Shown in pieces: positions 26,462 through 33,565 of a stretch of 61,263 nt of DNA; the first letter of the stretch is position 1, and the number at the start of each line of letters is the position of its first letter. The notes under the pieces were generated by a model. It saw only the letters and a list, made by a program, of their open reading frames with translations, did not search any database and was not told where the DNA came from. A program made the position numbers and the translations under genes. The DNA comes from SXXH01 sp041165735 (lineage in GTDB: Bacteria > Planctomycetota > UBA1135 > GCA-002686595), in the NCBI GenBank assembly GCA_046341775.1, contig JBKDQQ010000115.1:1-61263 (forward strand), in the 5' to 3' direction.

Positions 26462-27388
26462 ATGGAATCGAGACCGCGCCGCATCGCCCTCGTCGCCAAC
26501 CCGATCTCGGGCCGGGGTCGCGGCGTCGCGGCGCTGCGCGAGCTCGAAGCCGAGCTGCGCGCGCGGGGCGCGCTGGTCGAGGCGACGGCGCCGACCAAGG
26601 CCGGCGACGCGCGCGCCATCGCCGCGTCCATCGCGGCCGACGCCATCGTCGCCATCGGCGGCGACGGAACCTTGTCCGAGGTCGTCGACGGCGCCGCCGG
26701 GCGGGCCGTGGACATCGCGCAGTTCCCGCTGGGGACGGCCAACGTCCTGGCGCGCGATTTGGCGCTGCCTCGCGACGCGGGGCGAACCGCGGACATGGTG
26801 CTCGCCGGACGCACGGTGCAGCTCGACACCGCGCTCGGGGCGTGCAGCGGCCTGCCCGCTCCGCGACGCGGGTTCCTCGTGCTGGGCGCGGGCTTCGACG
26901 GGCACGCCGTGCACGAGCTCGCGCGACTGCGCCGCGGCGCGATCGGCAAGCTGGCGTGGGCGCGCGCCATCGCGGGCGCCTTCGGCTCTTGGCGTGCGCG
27001 CACCATGCGCGCCACCGTCCACGGACCGAGCGGGGCGAGCACGCACGACTGCGAGTCGCTGCTCGTCGCCAACTGCGTGCACTACGGCGGCTTCGACGTG
27101 CTCGATCGTTCGCGCCGCCTCGACGACGGCCTGTTCGAGGTCTACCTGTTCGCGCGCGCCTCGCGCGCCTCGCTCGTGCGCATCGGACTCGCGGGCGCCT
27201 TCGCGCGCCTGCCCGCCGGAGTGGCGACGCTGCTGCGCGCCTCGCGCGTCACGATCGAGTCGGACGAACCCGTGCCGGTGCAGCTCGATGGCGACGCCGC
27301 GGGCTCGACGCCCGCGCGCCTCCAGGTGGACGCGACGCGCACGCGCCTTTTGGTACCTTGGACGGAACTCGAAAGGCCACCGCGATGA
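26462..27388 (+). CDS. Diacylglycerol/sphingosine kinase-family lipid kinase
   Basis: 308 residues. The N-terminus has ALVANPISGRGRG, then IVAIGGDGTLSEVVDGAAG, the GGDGT nucleotide-binding motif of the DAGK catalytic domain, and QFPLGTANVLARDLAL. The second domain has VLGAGFDGHAV and DDGLFEVYLF, and ends VPVQLDGDA, all as in YegS/DgkB-type kinases. It would phosphorylate a membrane lipid such as diacylglycerol. A TACGCT box is at 26439-26444. The TGA overlaps the kdsA ATG by 4 bp, so it is coupled to Kdo synthesis and may act in lipid A or phospholipid recycling. Confidence 0.85.
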   Translation: MESRPRRIALVANPISGRGRGVAALRELEAELRARGALVEATAPTKAGDARAIAASIAADAIVAIGGDGTLSEVVDGAAGRAVDIAQFPLGTANVLARDLALPRDAGRTADMVLAGRTVQLDTALGACSGLPAPRRGFLVLGAGFDGHAVHELARLRRGAIGKLAWARAIAGAFGSWRARTMRATVHGPSGASTHDCESLLVANCVHYGGFDVLDRSRRLDDGLFEVYLFARASRASLVRIGLAGAFARLPAGVATLLRASRVTIESDEPVPVQLDGDAAGSTPARLQVDATRTRLLVPWTELERPPR

Positions 27389-28215
27389 CGACGCGCACCA
27401 TCCAGATCGACGGCAAGCCCCACGGCGGCGGGCGGCTCTTCCTCATCGCCGGTCCTTGCGTGCTCGAGTCGCGCGAGCTGACCTTCGAGATCGCGGGCAA
27501 GCTGGTCGAGGCGTGCCGCTCGCGCGGCGTGCCGCTGGTCTTCAAGGCGAGCTACGACAAGGCCAACCGCTCCTCCATCGCCGGCGCGCGCGGCCCCGGC
27601 ATCGAACGCCTGGACTGGTTGTCGGACGTGAAGAAGGAGTACTCCGTGCCGGTGCTCACCGACGTGCACGAGTCCGACCAGTGCGAGCTCGTCGCGCGGC
27701 ACGTCGACGTGCTGCAGATCCCCGCCTTCCTGTGCCGCCAGACGGACCTGCTCGTCGCCGCGGCCAGGACCGGACGCGCGCTGCACGTGAAGAAGGGCCA
27801 GTTCCTCGCCCCCTGGGACATGCGCAACGTGGTCAAGAAGTGCGTCGACTCGGGCAACCCGAACGTGATGGTCTGCGAGCGTGGCGCCTCCTTCGGCTAC
27901 GGGCGCCTCGTGGTCGACATGACGGGGTTCGAGCACATGGCGGCCACGGGCAAGCCGGTCGTCTTCGACGCCACGCATTCCGTGCAGGAGCCGGGGGCGC
28001 TCGGCGACCGCACCGGCGGCGATCGCGGCAAGGTGCCTGCGCTGGCGCGCGCCGCCGTCGCCACCGGGCATGTCGACGGCGTCTTCTTCGAGACGCATCC
28101 CGACCCCGACCGCTCGCCCAGCGACGGGCCGAACATGATCAAGCTGGGCGACTTCGAACGCGTGCTCGACGGCGTGCTGGCGGTGCACGCCGCGGCGCGC
28201 ATGCACGCCGGATAG
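27385..28215 (+). CDS. kdsA: 3-deoxy-8-phosphooctulonate (Kdo-8-P) synthase
   Basis: 276 residues, normal for KdsA. Motifs are LIAGPCVLESRE, FKASYDKANRSS, GPGIERLDWL, VLTDVHESDQ, LQIPAFLCRQTDLL, KKGQFLAPWDM, ERGASFGYGRLVVDM and VFDATHSVQ. A Cys in AGPCVLES (where metal-independent enzymes have Asn) marks it as the metal-dependent class. It condenses phosphoenolpyruvate with arabinose-5-phosphate, the first committed step to Kdo and lipopolysaccharide, which supports an outer membrane. Overlaps the upstream kinase gene by 4 bp. Confidence 0.95.
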   Translation: MTTRTIQIDGKPHGGGRLFLIAGPCVLESRELTFEIAGKLVEACRSRGVPLVFKASYDKANRSSIAGARGPGIERLDWLSDVKKEYSVPVLTDVHESDQCELVARHVDVLQIPAFLCRQTDLLVAAARTGRALHVKKGQFLAPWDMRNVVKKCVDSGNPNVMVCERGASFGYGRLVVDMTGFEHMAATGKPVVFDATHSVQEPGALGDRTGGDRGKVPALARAAVATGHVDGVFFETHPDPDRSPSDGPNMIKLGDFERVLDGVLAVHAAARMHAG

Positions 28216-28220
28216 CGCCG

Positions 28221-28238
28221 GGCCGCCGCCTCGCGGCC
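28221..28238. terminator. Hairpin between convergent kdsA and transporter genes
   Basis: GGCCGC-CGCCTC-GCGGCC is a perfect 6-bp stem lying in the 28 bp between the two stop codons. It could serve both strands; no T run. Confidence 0.35.
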
Positions 28239-28243
28239 GGCCC

Positions 28244-29635
28244 TCAGTGGCCCGAGCCGGCCTTCTTCGGACGCGCGTTCCAGACGCGCGTGCAGAACAG
28301 CAGGCCCACCACGGCGACCGGCAGCATGTAGAGCGGCCAGACCAGCCAGTTCTGCGGATCCTTGGCCGCCTCGCCCTTCGGCAGCGCCACCGCGTACAAG
28401 GCGCCTTGCGCCGCGCTGCCGAGGTAGACGAAGCCGTCGATGACGCCCGTCACCACGCCGGCGTTCTTGCTGCCCCCGAAGTCCGCCGTGGCGGTGCCCG
28501 ACAGCATGCCGTGCACGCCGATCACGCACAGGCTCATCAGCACGATCGACCAGCCGACGCCCGGCGTGCCGAGCAGGAAGTAGCACCCGATCGCGCCGAT
28601 CAAGAGGCCGGCGTACAGGATCGACGCGACCGGACCGCGCCGCGAGCCGAAGACGTGGTCCGAGATGGTGCCGGCGAAGACGCCGCCCAGGATGCCCGCG
28701 ATGCACAGCAGCATCCCCCAGTTCTCGTAGACGAAGCTGTCGTCCTGCTCGATGGCCACGGCGTAGGGCCGGTACTGCTTCATGACCGCCTGGCGCAGGA
28801 AGCCGGAGCAGAACTCGATGGCGATCAGGATCCAGATGACGGGCTGCGAGAAGAGGTGCCGCACCACCTTGCCGAGCGGATCGGGATGCGCCTGGCCGCT
28901 CGTCGCGTCGCCGGTGTCGAAGTCCCGCAGGCCGGCGTGCGCCGGCGAGTCGCGGATGATGGTCCACGCCAGCACGAACATCGCCGCCAGCACGGTGGCC
29001 GGCACCCAGAAGGGCGCGACCACGCCGACGCCGCGCAGGAGCATCAACGACCAGTCGTAGCTGAAGTACAGGCCGAGCGAGATGAGGATGCCGAACAGCC
29101 CGCCCAGCACGCCGCGTTCGCGCACGTGGAACCAATGCGCGTTGACCTTGACGATCGAGACGGCGCCGAACGACTGGAAGTACATGTTCAGCGCGTTGAG
29201 CACCTTGAGCGACAGCAGCAACCCGGCGGCGTCGCCCTCGTCGCGCGCCGCGAAGGCCCACGCCATCCCCGCGTTGCACAGAGCCGAGCCGCCCACGGCG
29301 ATCAGGATCGTCGCGCGCCCGCCCCAGCGGTCGGTCAGCGGTCCGTTGACCAGGAACGCCAGGCCGTAGGTGAGCAGGCCGATCGCGTCGATCTGGTTGA
29401 ACTGCGCGCGCGACAGCACGCCGGCCTTGTCGAGCTCGCCCGCGATGCCCGACAGGTTGTAGCGGCCGAAGTACAGGAGCGAGTACGCGAGGCCCAGCAC
29501 GATCCAGTTCCACCGGCGACGACGCACGAAGCGGTCCTCGTGGCCCAGTTGGACCTTGGGCAGGCGCGACACGACCACCGCGACGGCGACCAGGAGGAGC
29601 AGGATCGGCAGCAGCTTCTCGAGCCAGGGGGGCAT
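28244..29635 (-). CDS. MFS sugar-phosphate transporter (OPA/GlpT-UhpT family)
   Basis: 463 residues with about 12-13 membrane helices. An N-terminal extra helix (LPILLLLVAVAVVVSRL) precedes the canonical MFS core, where LLYFGRYNLSGI matches the arginine-containing YxGRxN signature of organophosphate:phosphate antiporters and NGPLTDRWGGRATIL is the helix 2-3 loop. It would exchange an organic phosphate for phosphate across the cytoplasmic membrane. Substrate unknown; glycerol-3-phosphate or a hexose phosphate are typical. Convergent with kdsA. Confidence 0.88.
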   Translation of the reverse strand: MPPWLEKLLPILLLLVAVAVVVSRLPKVQLGHEDRFVRRRRWNWIVLGLAYSLLYFGRYNLSGIAGELDKAGVLSRAQFNQIDAIGLLTYGLAFLVNGPLTDRWGGRATILIAVGGSALCNAGMAWAFAARDEGDAAGLLLSLKVLNALNMYFQSFGAVSIVKVNAHWFHVRERGVLGGLFGILISLGLYFSYDWSLMLLRGVGVVAPFWVPATVLAAMFVLAWTIIRDSPAHAGLRDFDTGDATSGQAHPDPLGKVVRHLFSQPVIWILIAIEFCSGFLRQAVMKQYRPYAVAIEQDDSFVYENWGMLLCIAGILGGVFAGTISDHVFGSRRGPVASILYAGLLIGAIGCYFLLGTPGVGWSIVLMSLCVIGVHGMLSGTATADFGGSKNAGVVTGVIDGFVYLGSAAQGALYAVALPKGEAAKDPQNWLVWPLYMLPVAVVGLLFCTRVWNARPKKAGSGH

Positions 29636-29718
29636 GCGTGGAGGCTAACCGCCGACGCGCGCGCGAGGCAACGCGCGAGGCGTGCGCCATGGCGGGCGGA
29701 CCGCTAGAGTCCTCCCCC

Positions 29719-30441
29719 ATGGGTGCGCACCGCCTCTCCGAAGTCCTCGCCAGGATCGACGCTTCCTGCGCCGCCGGGCGCCTGCCGGTCGTGGTCTTCG
29801 ACCTCGACTCGACGCTCTTCACCACCGCGCCGCGCAACTTGAAGATCCTGCAGGCCTACGCGAGCGCGCATGGCGCGCGCTGGGCGGGCCTCGAGGAGGT
29901 CGTGGCGCGGCTTTCGCCCGACGACATGGGCTGGAACATCCACGAGGACCTGCGACGCTTCGGCGTCTCGGACGAGCGCCTGCTCGACGAGGTCAAGGCC
30001 TTCTGGTTCGAGCGCTTCTTCACCGACGAGTGGTTGCTCGTCGACGAGCCCGTGCCGGGAGCCCCCGAGTTCGCGCTCGCCTGCCACGCGCGCGGCGCGC
30101 TGATCTACTACCTCACCGGACGCCACGTGGGCGGCATGGAGATCGGCACGGTGCGTTCACTGCGCCAGTGCGGCTTCCCCTTCTGGCGCGGACGCTGCGT
30201 GCTGCACCTCAAGCCTTCGTTCGAGATGGGCGACGCGGCCTTCAAGGACGACGCGGTGCACGACATCCGCTCCTACAAGGGCGAAGTCGTGGCGACTTTC
30301 GAGAACGAGCCGGGCAACGCAAACATGTTCTCGCGGGCCTTCCCCGAAGCCCTGCACTTCCTGCTCGACACGATCCATTCGCCCGGCGCGCCCGCGCCGG
30401 ATGCGAAGCTCGTGCGCATCGACGACTTCCGCCACGCGTGA
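29719..30441 (+). CDS. HAD-superfamily hydrolase
   Basis: 240 residues. Motif I is VVVFDLDSTLFTT (nucleophile and acid/base Asp pair at about residues 30-32); motif II is YLTGRHVGG; a later Asp cluster (AAFKDDAVHDI) and FENEPGNANMF (Glu-Asn-Glu in place of the more usual double Asp) supply motifs III and IV. A helical cap lies between motifs I and II. It is likely a small-molecule phosphatase; substrate unknown. A TAGAGT box at 29705-29710 sits just 8 bp before the ATG, predicting a leaderless or near-leaderless mRNA. Confidence 0.85.
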   Translation: MGAHRLSEVLARIDASCAAGRLPVVVFDLDSTLFTTAPRNLKILQAYASAHGARWAGLEEVVARLSPDDMGWNIHEDLRRFGVSDERLLDEVKAFWFERFFTDEWLLVDEPVPGAPEFALACHARGALIYYLTGRHVGGMEIGTVRSLRQCGFPFWRGRCVLHLKPSFEMGDAAFKDDAVHDIRSYKGEVVATFENEPGNANMFSRAFPEALHFLLDTIHSPGAPAPDAKLVRIDDFRHA

Positions 30442-30449
30442 AGCGGCGG

Positions 30450-30477
30450 GAAGTTCCTTCCGACGCGAAGGAATTTC
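30450..30477 (+). terminator. Hairpin after the HAD gene
   Basis: An 11-bp stem (GAAGTTCCTTC / GAAGGAATTTC, one G-U pair) with a 6-nt loop begins 8 bp after the stop codon. The following 110 bp (30478-30590) are unusually AT-rich for this genome. Confidence 0.5.
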
Positions 30478-30556
30478 GCTGTCCAAAGCGCTTGACACGA
30501 AAGCGCACTTGCGCCAATTCGGCACACGAAAACAAGCTGTTTTCAGCAAGTCGCAT

Positions 30557-30585
30557 TTGACAAGCGCGGACGCGGCGGGTATCCT
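30557..30585 (+). promoter_or_regulatory. Near-consensus sigma-70 promoter
   Basis: TTGACA at 30557-30562, a 17-bp spacer and TATCCT at 30580-30585. This is the best promoter match in the window. Transcription would begin near 30592, just before the aptamer-like sequence at 30606. Confidence 0.75.
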
Positions 30586-30605
30586 GTTGCGCCTCGAACG
30601 ACGAA

Positions 30606-30699
30606 ACGACAAGGGCACACCGGTCGGAAGGCCGGGTCGCAAAGCCAGGGGCCCCACCCCGCGCTCCGCGCGGAAGGGCAGCCCAGCCGCCGAAGTCGT
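30606..30699 (+). promoter_or_regulatory. Cyclic-di-GMP-I (GEMM-I) riboswitch-like aptamer
   Basis: The RNA matches the GEMM-I layout as in the Vibrio Vc2 aptamer. P1 can form from ACGAC (30606-30610) and GTCGT (30695-30699). AGGGCACACC (30612-30621) matches the conserved AGGGCAAACC. P2 is a 6-bp stem, CCGGTC/GGCCGG, capped by a GGAA tetraloop (30620-30635), the same size as in Vc2. GGGTCGCAAAGCC (30634-30646) matches the highly conserved GGGACGCAAAGCC. A P3-like stem (GCGG.../CCGC, 30670-30690) contains AGCCCAGCCGCC, resembling the AGCCxGGxxxCC end of the consensus. It lies about 14 nt after the predicted transcription start. Ligand binding inferred from homology. Confidence 0.8.
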
Positions 30700-30802
30700 C
30701 GCTCCTACCTGGAACGTCGTCGCAGGGGCAGACGGGACCAAACGTCCCGCCTCGGGTGATGACGGCCGGGTTGGAGCGTCTCGCGACTCTCCCTCCCTCG
30801 CC

Positions 30803-30839
30803 CCGCTGCGCCGTGCCGCCAAAGGGCACGGCGCAGCGG
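30803..30839 (+). terminator. 15-bp perfect hairpin downstream of the aptamer
   Basis: CCGCTGCGCCGTGCC pairs perfectly with GGCACGGCGCAGCGG around a 7-nt loop (GCCAAAG). It lies between the riboswitch-like aptamer and the ORF at 30912. There is no T run, so it could be a Rho-type or pausing hairpin, or an expression platform element, rather than a standard intrinsic terminator. Confidence 0.4.
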
Positions 30840-30911
30840 ACCCTCTCCCGCGGCGCGACGCGCGTCCCACAGCGGACGAAACCAAGCGAGCACAGGCACA
30901 TGGGAGGGAGC

Positions 30912-31322
30912 ATGACACCGAACCGAGTCGTTGCGACGCGCTGGGCAGGCGCAGGCGCCGACGAGTTCGCGCCGACCCTCGCCGGACTCGTCCGCCCCTC
31001 CAACCGCGCGGCTGGCGACGCCGCCGCGCGGACGGGTTGGAAGCTCTCGGAAGTTGTGCTCCGCGGCCGTGCCGCCGCGGAGATGGGCATCGCGGCCACG
31101 GGACGGGGACCCCTTGGCCGCGTGGGTGGAGGAGGTCGGTCGCGCCGCGTTTCGTGGGGACGAACGCGGCCGGCCGCGAACGAAGGAGCCTTGGCGGTCG
31201 TCGTGGGGACGCGATCGCGCATCGGCTCCTTCCCCGACCGCGGCGCCTCGCGCGCCGCCATCGCGATGGGGACGAAGACGGGGATTCCCGCCTTCATGCG
31301 ATCGATCCGACCACGCCTCTAG
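30912..31322 (+). CDS. Possible small Arg/Gly-rich protein under riboswitch control (uncertain)
   Basis: A 136-codon ORF with GGGAGGGAG just upstream of the ATG and a stop 24 bp before a strong terminator. It lies within the transcript that starts with the cyclic-di-GMP-I-like aptamer. The product begins MTPNRVVATRWAGAGADEF, has a possible helix (GWKLSEVVLRGRAAAEMG), then a Gly/Arg-rich middle and an Arg-rich tail; no signal peptide or family recognised. By my count about 79% of its third codon positions are G/C against about 70% of second positions; genes around it look far more biased. Coding is therefore unproven, and the region also folds into several perfect hairpins (30960-30992, 31147-31173), so a structured RNA is a real alternative. 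Confidence 0.3.
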   Translation: MTPNRVVATRWAGAGADEFAPTLAGLVRPSNRAAGDAAARTGWKLSEVVLRGRAAAEMGIAATGRGPLGRVGGGGRSRRVSWGRTRPAANEGALAVVVGTRSRIGSFPDRGASRAAIAMGTKTGIPAFMRSIRPRL

Positions 31323-31346
31323 GCGTTGTTGGAGTCGGGATCCTTG

Positions 31347-31384
31347 GCAGGAGCTCGGGGCCGCGCCCCGGGCTCCTGCTTTTT
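31347..31384 (+). terminator. Intrinsic terminator of the riboswitch transcription unit
   Basis: GCAGGAGCTCGGGGC pairs with GCCCCGGGCTCCTGC (15 bp, one G-U) around a CGC loop and is followed by TTTTT at 31380-31384. It is the clearest rho-independent terminator in the window and ends the plus-strand unit begun at about 30592. Confidence 0.85.
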
Positions 31385-31459
31385 CCACGCGTGCGCTGCC
31401 GGGCCGGGCGCGAACTGCGCGGAGCGGAGGAGCAGAGTTTGGGAGTGCGGGCGGCTGAG

Positions 31460-31536
31460 GCGCTGCTCGACCGGCCCCGTGCTCAGCCAGCGTCGTGCTC
31501 AGCCAGCGCTGCTCAACCAGCGCTGCTCGACAAGCG
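31460..31536. repeat. Degenerate 14-16 bp tandem repeat over the fliA stop
   Basis: About five imperfect copies of a unit that on the minus strand reads TGGTTGAGCAGCGC (variants TTGTCGAGCAGCGC, TGGCTGAGCACGACGC, TGGCTGAGCACGGGGC, CGGTCGAGCAGCGCC). Two copies encode the last residues (LSSSAG) and stop of the sigma factor; the rest are downstream of it. Confidence 0.7.
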
Positions 31537-32388
31537 CTCGCGCAATCGCGCCAGCACCTGCATGTGGATCTTGCAGACGCGCGATTCCGACAAGGACAGC
31601 AACTCGCCGATCTCGCGCATCGCGAGATTCTCCCAATAGCGCAGGTACACCACCTGGTACTCGACCTCCGACAGGCGCTGGGCGACGAGCCCGAGGATCT
31701 CGACGCGCGTCAGGTCGTCGAAGGGACTGGCCGCGTTCTCGTCGGCCACGCGGTCGAGCGCGGTCGAAGCGTCCTCGCCCTCTTCGTCGATCCACGCGGA
31801 CTGCGGACCATCGACCAGGCCCGCGCCGAAGAATTGGCGGTACTCGGCGACGGCCATGCCCATGTCCGAGGCGACCTCTTCGTCGGAAGGCTCGCGCTCG
31901 AACTCCGCCCGCAAGCGCTCGAGCACCCGCCGACGCTGTTCGAGCCTCGCGCGCACGGGTCGCGGCACCCAATCCATGTGGCGCAGTTCGTCGATCAAGG
32001 CCCCGCGCACGCGCAAGTCGCAGTAGCTCTCGAACGGCACGCCGCGCTCGTGGTCGTACCCCTCGATCGCCTGCATCAGGCCGACCTGCGAAGCCGTCTC
32101 GAGGTCGCCGCGGTCGACGGTCGGCGGCAACCTCAGCGCGAAGCGACGCACGATGTCCAGCGCGAACGGCCTGTAGTGCTCGACGAGCGCGTTGCGCTCC
32201 TCCTCCCCGCCACGCTTGCGCCAAGCCCGCCACAACCGCGCCACCGGATCCACCGGCTTGCGCCGCGCCGGAGTCAACACGCCAGCCTCGCCAACCCCGC
32301 GACCCTTGCGCGCGGACGCGATGCTTCCCGCCCCGGCATGGCCGGGCGCGGAATGGGATGTGCGCACGGAACTTGGCGTCCTTTGCAT
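31513..32388 (-). CDS. fliA: Sigma-28-family (FliA/WhiG-type) RNA polymerase sigma factor
   Basis: 291 residues from the ATG at 32388; GTG at 32280 (255 residues) is a likely alternative because the first 36 codons look poorly coding. From there the order is FliA-like: DPVARLWRAWRKRGGEEERN, region 2 (DRGDLETASQVGLMQAIEGY, FESYCDLRVRGALIDELRH, DWVPRPVRARL), region 3 (SDEEVASDMGMAVAEY) and region 4 with a helix-turn-helix (NLAMREIGELLSLSESRVCK). It directs RNA polymerase to a special promoter class. No flagellar, FlgM or chemotaxis gene is in the window, so its regulon is unknown. Its 3' end is formed by a tandem repeat, and an interspersed element copy lies upstream. Confidence 0.85.
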   Translation of the reverse strand: MQRTPSSVRTSHSAPGHAGAGSIASARKGRGVGEAGVLTPARRKPVDPVARLWRAWRKRGGEEERNALVEHYRPFALDIVRRFALRLPPTVDRGDLETASQVGLMQAIEGYDHERGVPFESYCDLRVRGALIDELRHMDWVPRPVRARLEQRRRVLERLRAEFEREPSDEEVASDMGMAVAEYRQFFGAGLVDGPQSAWIDEEGEDASTALDRVADENAASPFDDLTRVEILGLVAQRLSEVEYQVVYLRYWENLAMREIGELLSLSESRVCKIHMQVLARLRERLSSSAG

Positions 32389-32483
32389 GCGGTGTCCGCG
32401 CGGGCGAGAGAGGTGCCGTGCGCGGTTGCCGAGGGCATGAGGCGCAATGGGGAGGGTGGTTGCAAGGGGGAAGTGGCGCGGTC

Positions 32484-32509
32484 CCGATGCTGGTCCCGAT
32501 CGCTGTGCG
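32484..32509 (+). repeat. Interspersed element copy A (ATGCTGG-type)
   Basis: CCGATGCTGGTCCCGATCGCTGTGCG. It faces copy B at 32998 in inverted orientation. Read in frame it starts M-L-V-P-I-A-V-R and stays open for 27 codons (stop at about 32570). Compare copies at 32998, 55997, 56470 and 61125. Confidence 0.75.
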
Positions 32510-32997
32510 AAAGCAGCGCCGAGAAAACAGCGAGAAGTGCCACGCCTGCGAACTCGCCTGCGTCCAGTGAATATGCGCGGCTGCGTCGCCATCGACAGCC
32601 CTCGACCTGGTGCAGCGGCGACCCGCAGCCATCGCCCTACAGAGGCGTTTCACCTCGCCGCGCGCCACGCAGAGCGCGCGGTCGAAGCAGAGCGACTACG
32701 ACGCACTCGATCCCACCAGTCGAAGATCCAGCGCGACCATCCGCGGTCGTCGCGCAGGCCCCACTCCCTTCATTCGAAGGCCGCGGTCCGCGTCGGATGC
32801 CAAGCCGCGCGCTTCCGTGCGCCCCTGGCCCCTCGGATCCCCTTCCTCGCATCGGCGCCCCGACCTCCGCGGTCCTGGCCGCGGTCCGCGATGCGGCGAT
32901 CGGTGCTTGCGCGCAAGCGCAGGCTGCAAGCTCTACGAGAATGAACGCGCGGCGCAGGTGCCGCGTGGCGTCCTGACGCATTTCCGCTCTTGCGCCG
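32510..32997. other. Apparently non-coding segment bracketed by inverted element copies
   Basis: Open frames here are Arg/Pro-rich without family resemblance or ribosome binding sites, and G/C is spread evenly over codon positions. It includes self-complementary GC-rich stretches such as GCTTGCGCGCAAGC near 32905. It separates the 5' side of the sigma factor gene from the 3' end of ybeY. Confidence 0.5.
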
Positions 32998-33023
32998 CGC
33001 ACAACGATCGGGGCCAGCATCCC
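32998..33023 (-). repeat. Interspersed element copy B (ATGCTGG-type)
   Basis: On the minus strand GGGATGCTGGCCCCGATCGTTGTGCG, starting 2 bp after the ybeY stop codon. In frame it reads M-L-A-P-I-V-V-R. With copy A it forms a convergent inverted pair about 540 bp across. Confidence 0.75.
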
Positions 33024-33025
33024 GA

Positions 33026-33565
33026 TCAGCCGTCATGCTCCCCCTCGTCCACCCCATGCCCCAACCCCCGCATGACCCGCGCCTCCGCCCTGCGCATCGC
33101 CGCCCGATCCGCAGGCTGCCGGTCATCGAGCCCGCAGAGATGCAACACCCCGTGCACCACGTACAAGATCAACTCGCGGCGCGCGGGCACGCCGCGTTCC
33201 TGGGCGATGCGGCGGGCGTGGCGGGCGCCGACGACCAGTTCGGCTTCGGGGCCGTCGTCGGCGGCGGCGAGGGGGCGGGAGCCGGGGCGGGGCGGGGCGG
33301 GACGCAGGTCGAAGGTGATGACGTCGGTGACCGTGGGGTCGCCCAGCCACTCGGCGTGGAGACGGGCGATCTCGCGGTCGCCGACGAAGGCGATCGACAG
33401 GCGGCGCAGCTTGCTGCGCCGCGAACGCAGGGTCGCGGCCACGGCCTCGCGCACGACCTGCGCGGGGACCCACGGCTTGGTTCCGCGCCAGGCGATCTGC
33501 ACCTCGAGGCCGGCGAGCGGAGCGCGCGCGGCGGCGGTCGCGCGACGCGGCGACCGGGGCTTCAT
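33026..33565 (-). CDS. ybeY: YbeY rRNA maturation endoribonuclease
   Basis: 179 residues. The UPF0054 core is clear: LRRLSIAFVGDREIARLHAE, PTVTDVITFDL, and the metal-site motif VVHGVLHLCGLDDRQ. In the usual pattern HGxLHLxGYDH the last ligand is His; here it is Asp, a variant I believe occurs in some phyla. YbeY is a metal-dependent RNase for 16S rRNA 3'-end maturation and ribosome quality control. Its ATG overlaps the stop of the upstream PhoH-like gene by 4 bp, the classic phoH-ybeY pairing. Ends the purA-uppS-cdsA-phoH-ybeY series. Confidence 0.9.
   Translation of the reverse strand: MKPRSPRRATAAARAPLAGLEVQIAWRGTKPWVPAQVVREAVAATLRSRRSKLRRLSIAFVGDREIARLHAEWLGDPTVTDVITFDLRPAPPRPGSRPLAAADDGPEAELVVGARHARRIAQERGVPARRELILYVVHGVLHLCGLDDRQPADRAAMRRAEARVMRGLGHGVDEGEHDG

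Noticed and set aside
30492..30520. A second TTGACA (30492-30497) as another promoter
   Set aside because: No -10 hexamer with T at positions 1 and 6 lies at 15-19 bp spacing; CAATTC is poor.
30655..30700. Signal recognition particle RNA (GGAAGGGCAGCC resembles its loop)
   Set aside because: The flanking stems of the SRP hairpin are missing, while the GEMM-I features account for the same bases.
32637..33020. Minus-strand ORF starting with M-L-A-P-I-V-V-R as a full protein
   Set aside because: Only the element portion repeats; the remainder is Arg/Ala-rich without coding bias or a ribosome binding site.
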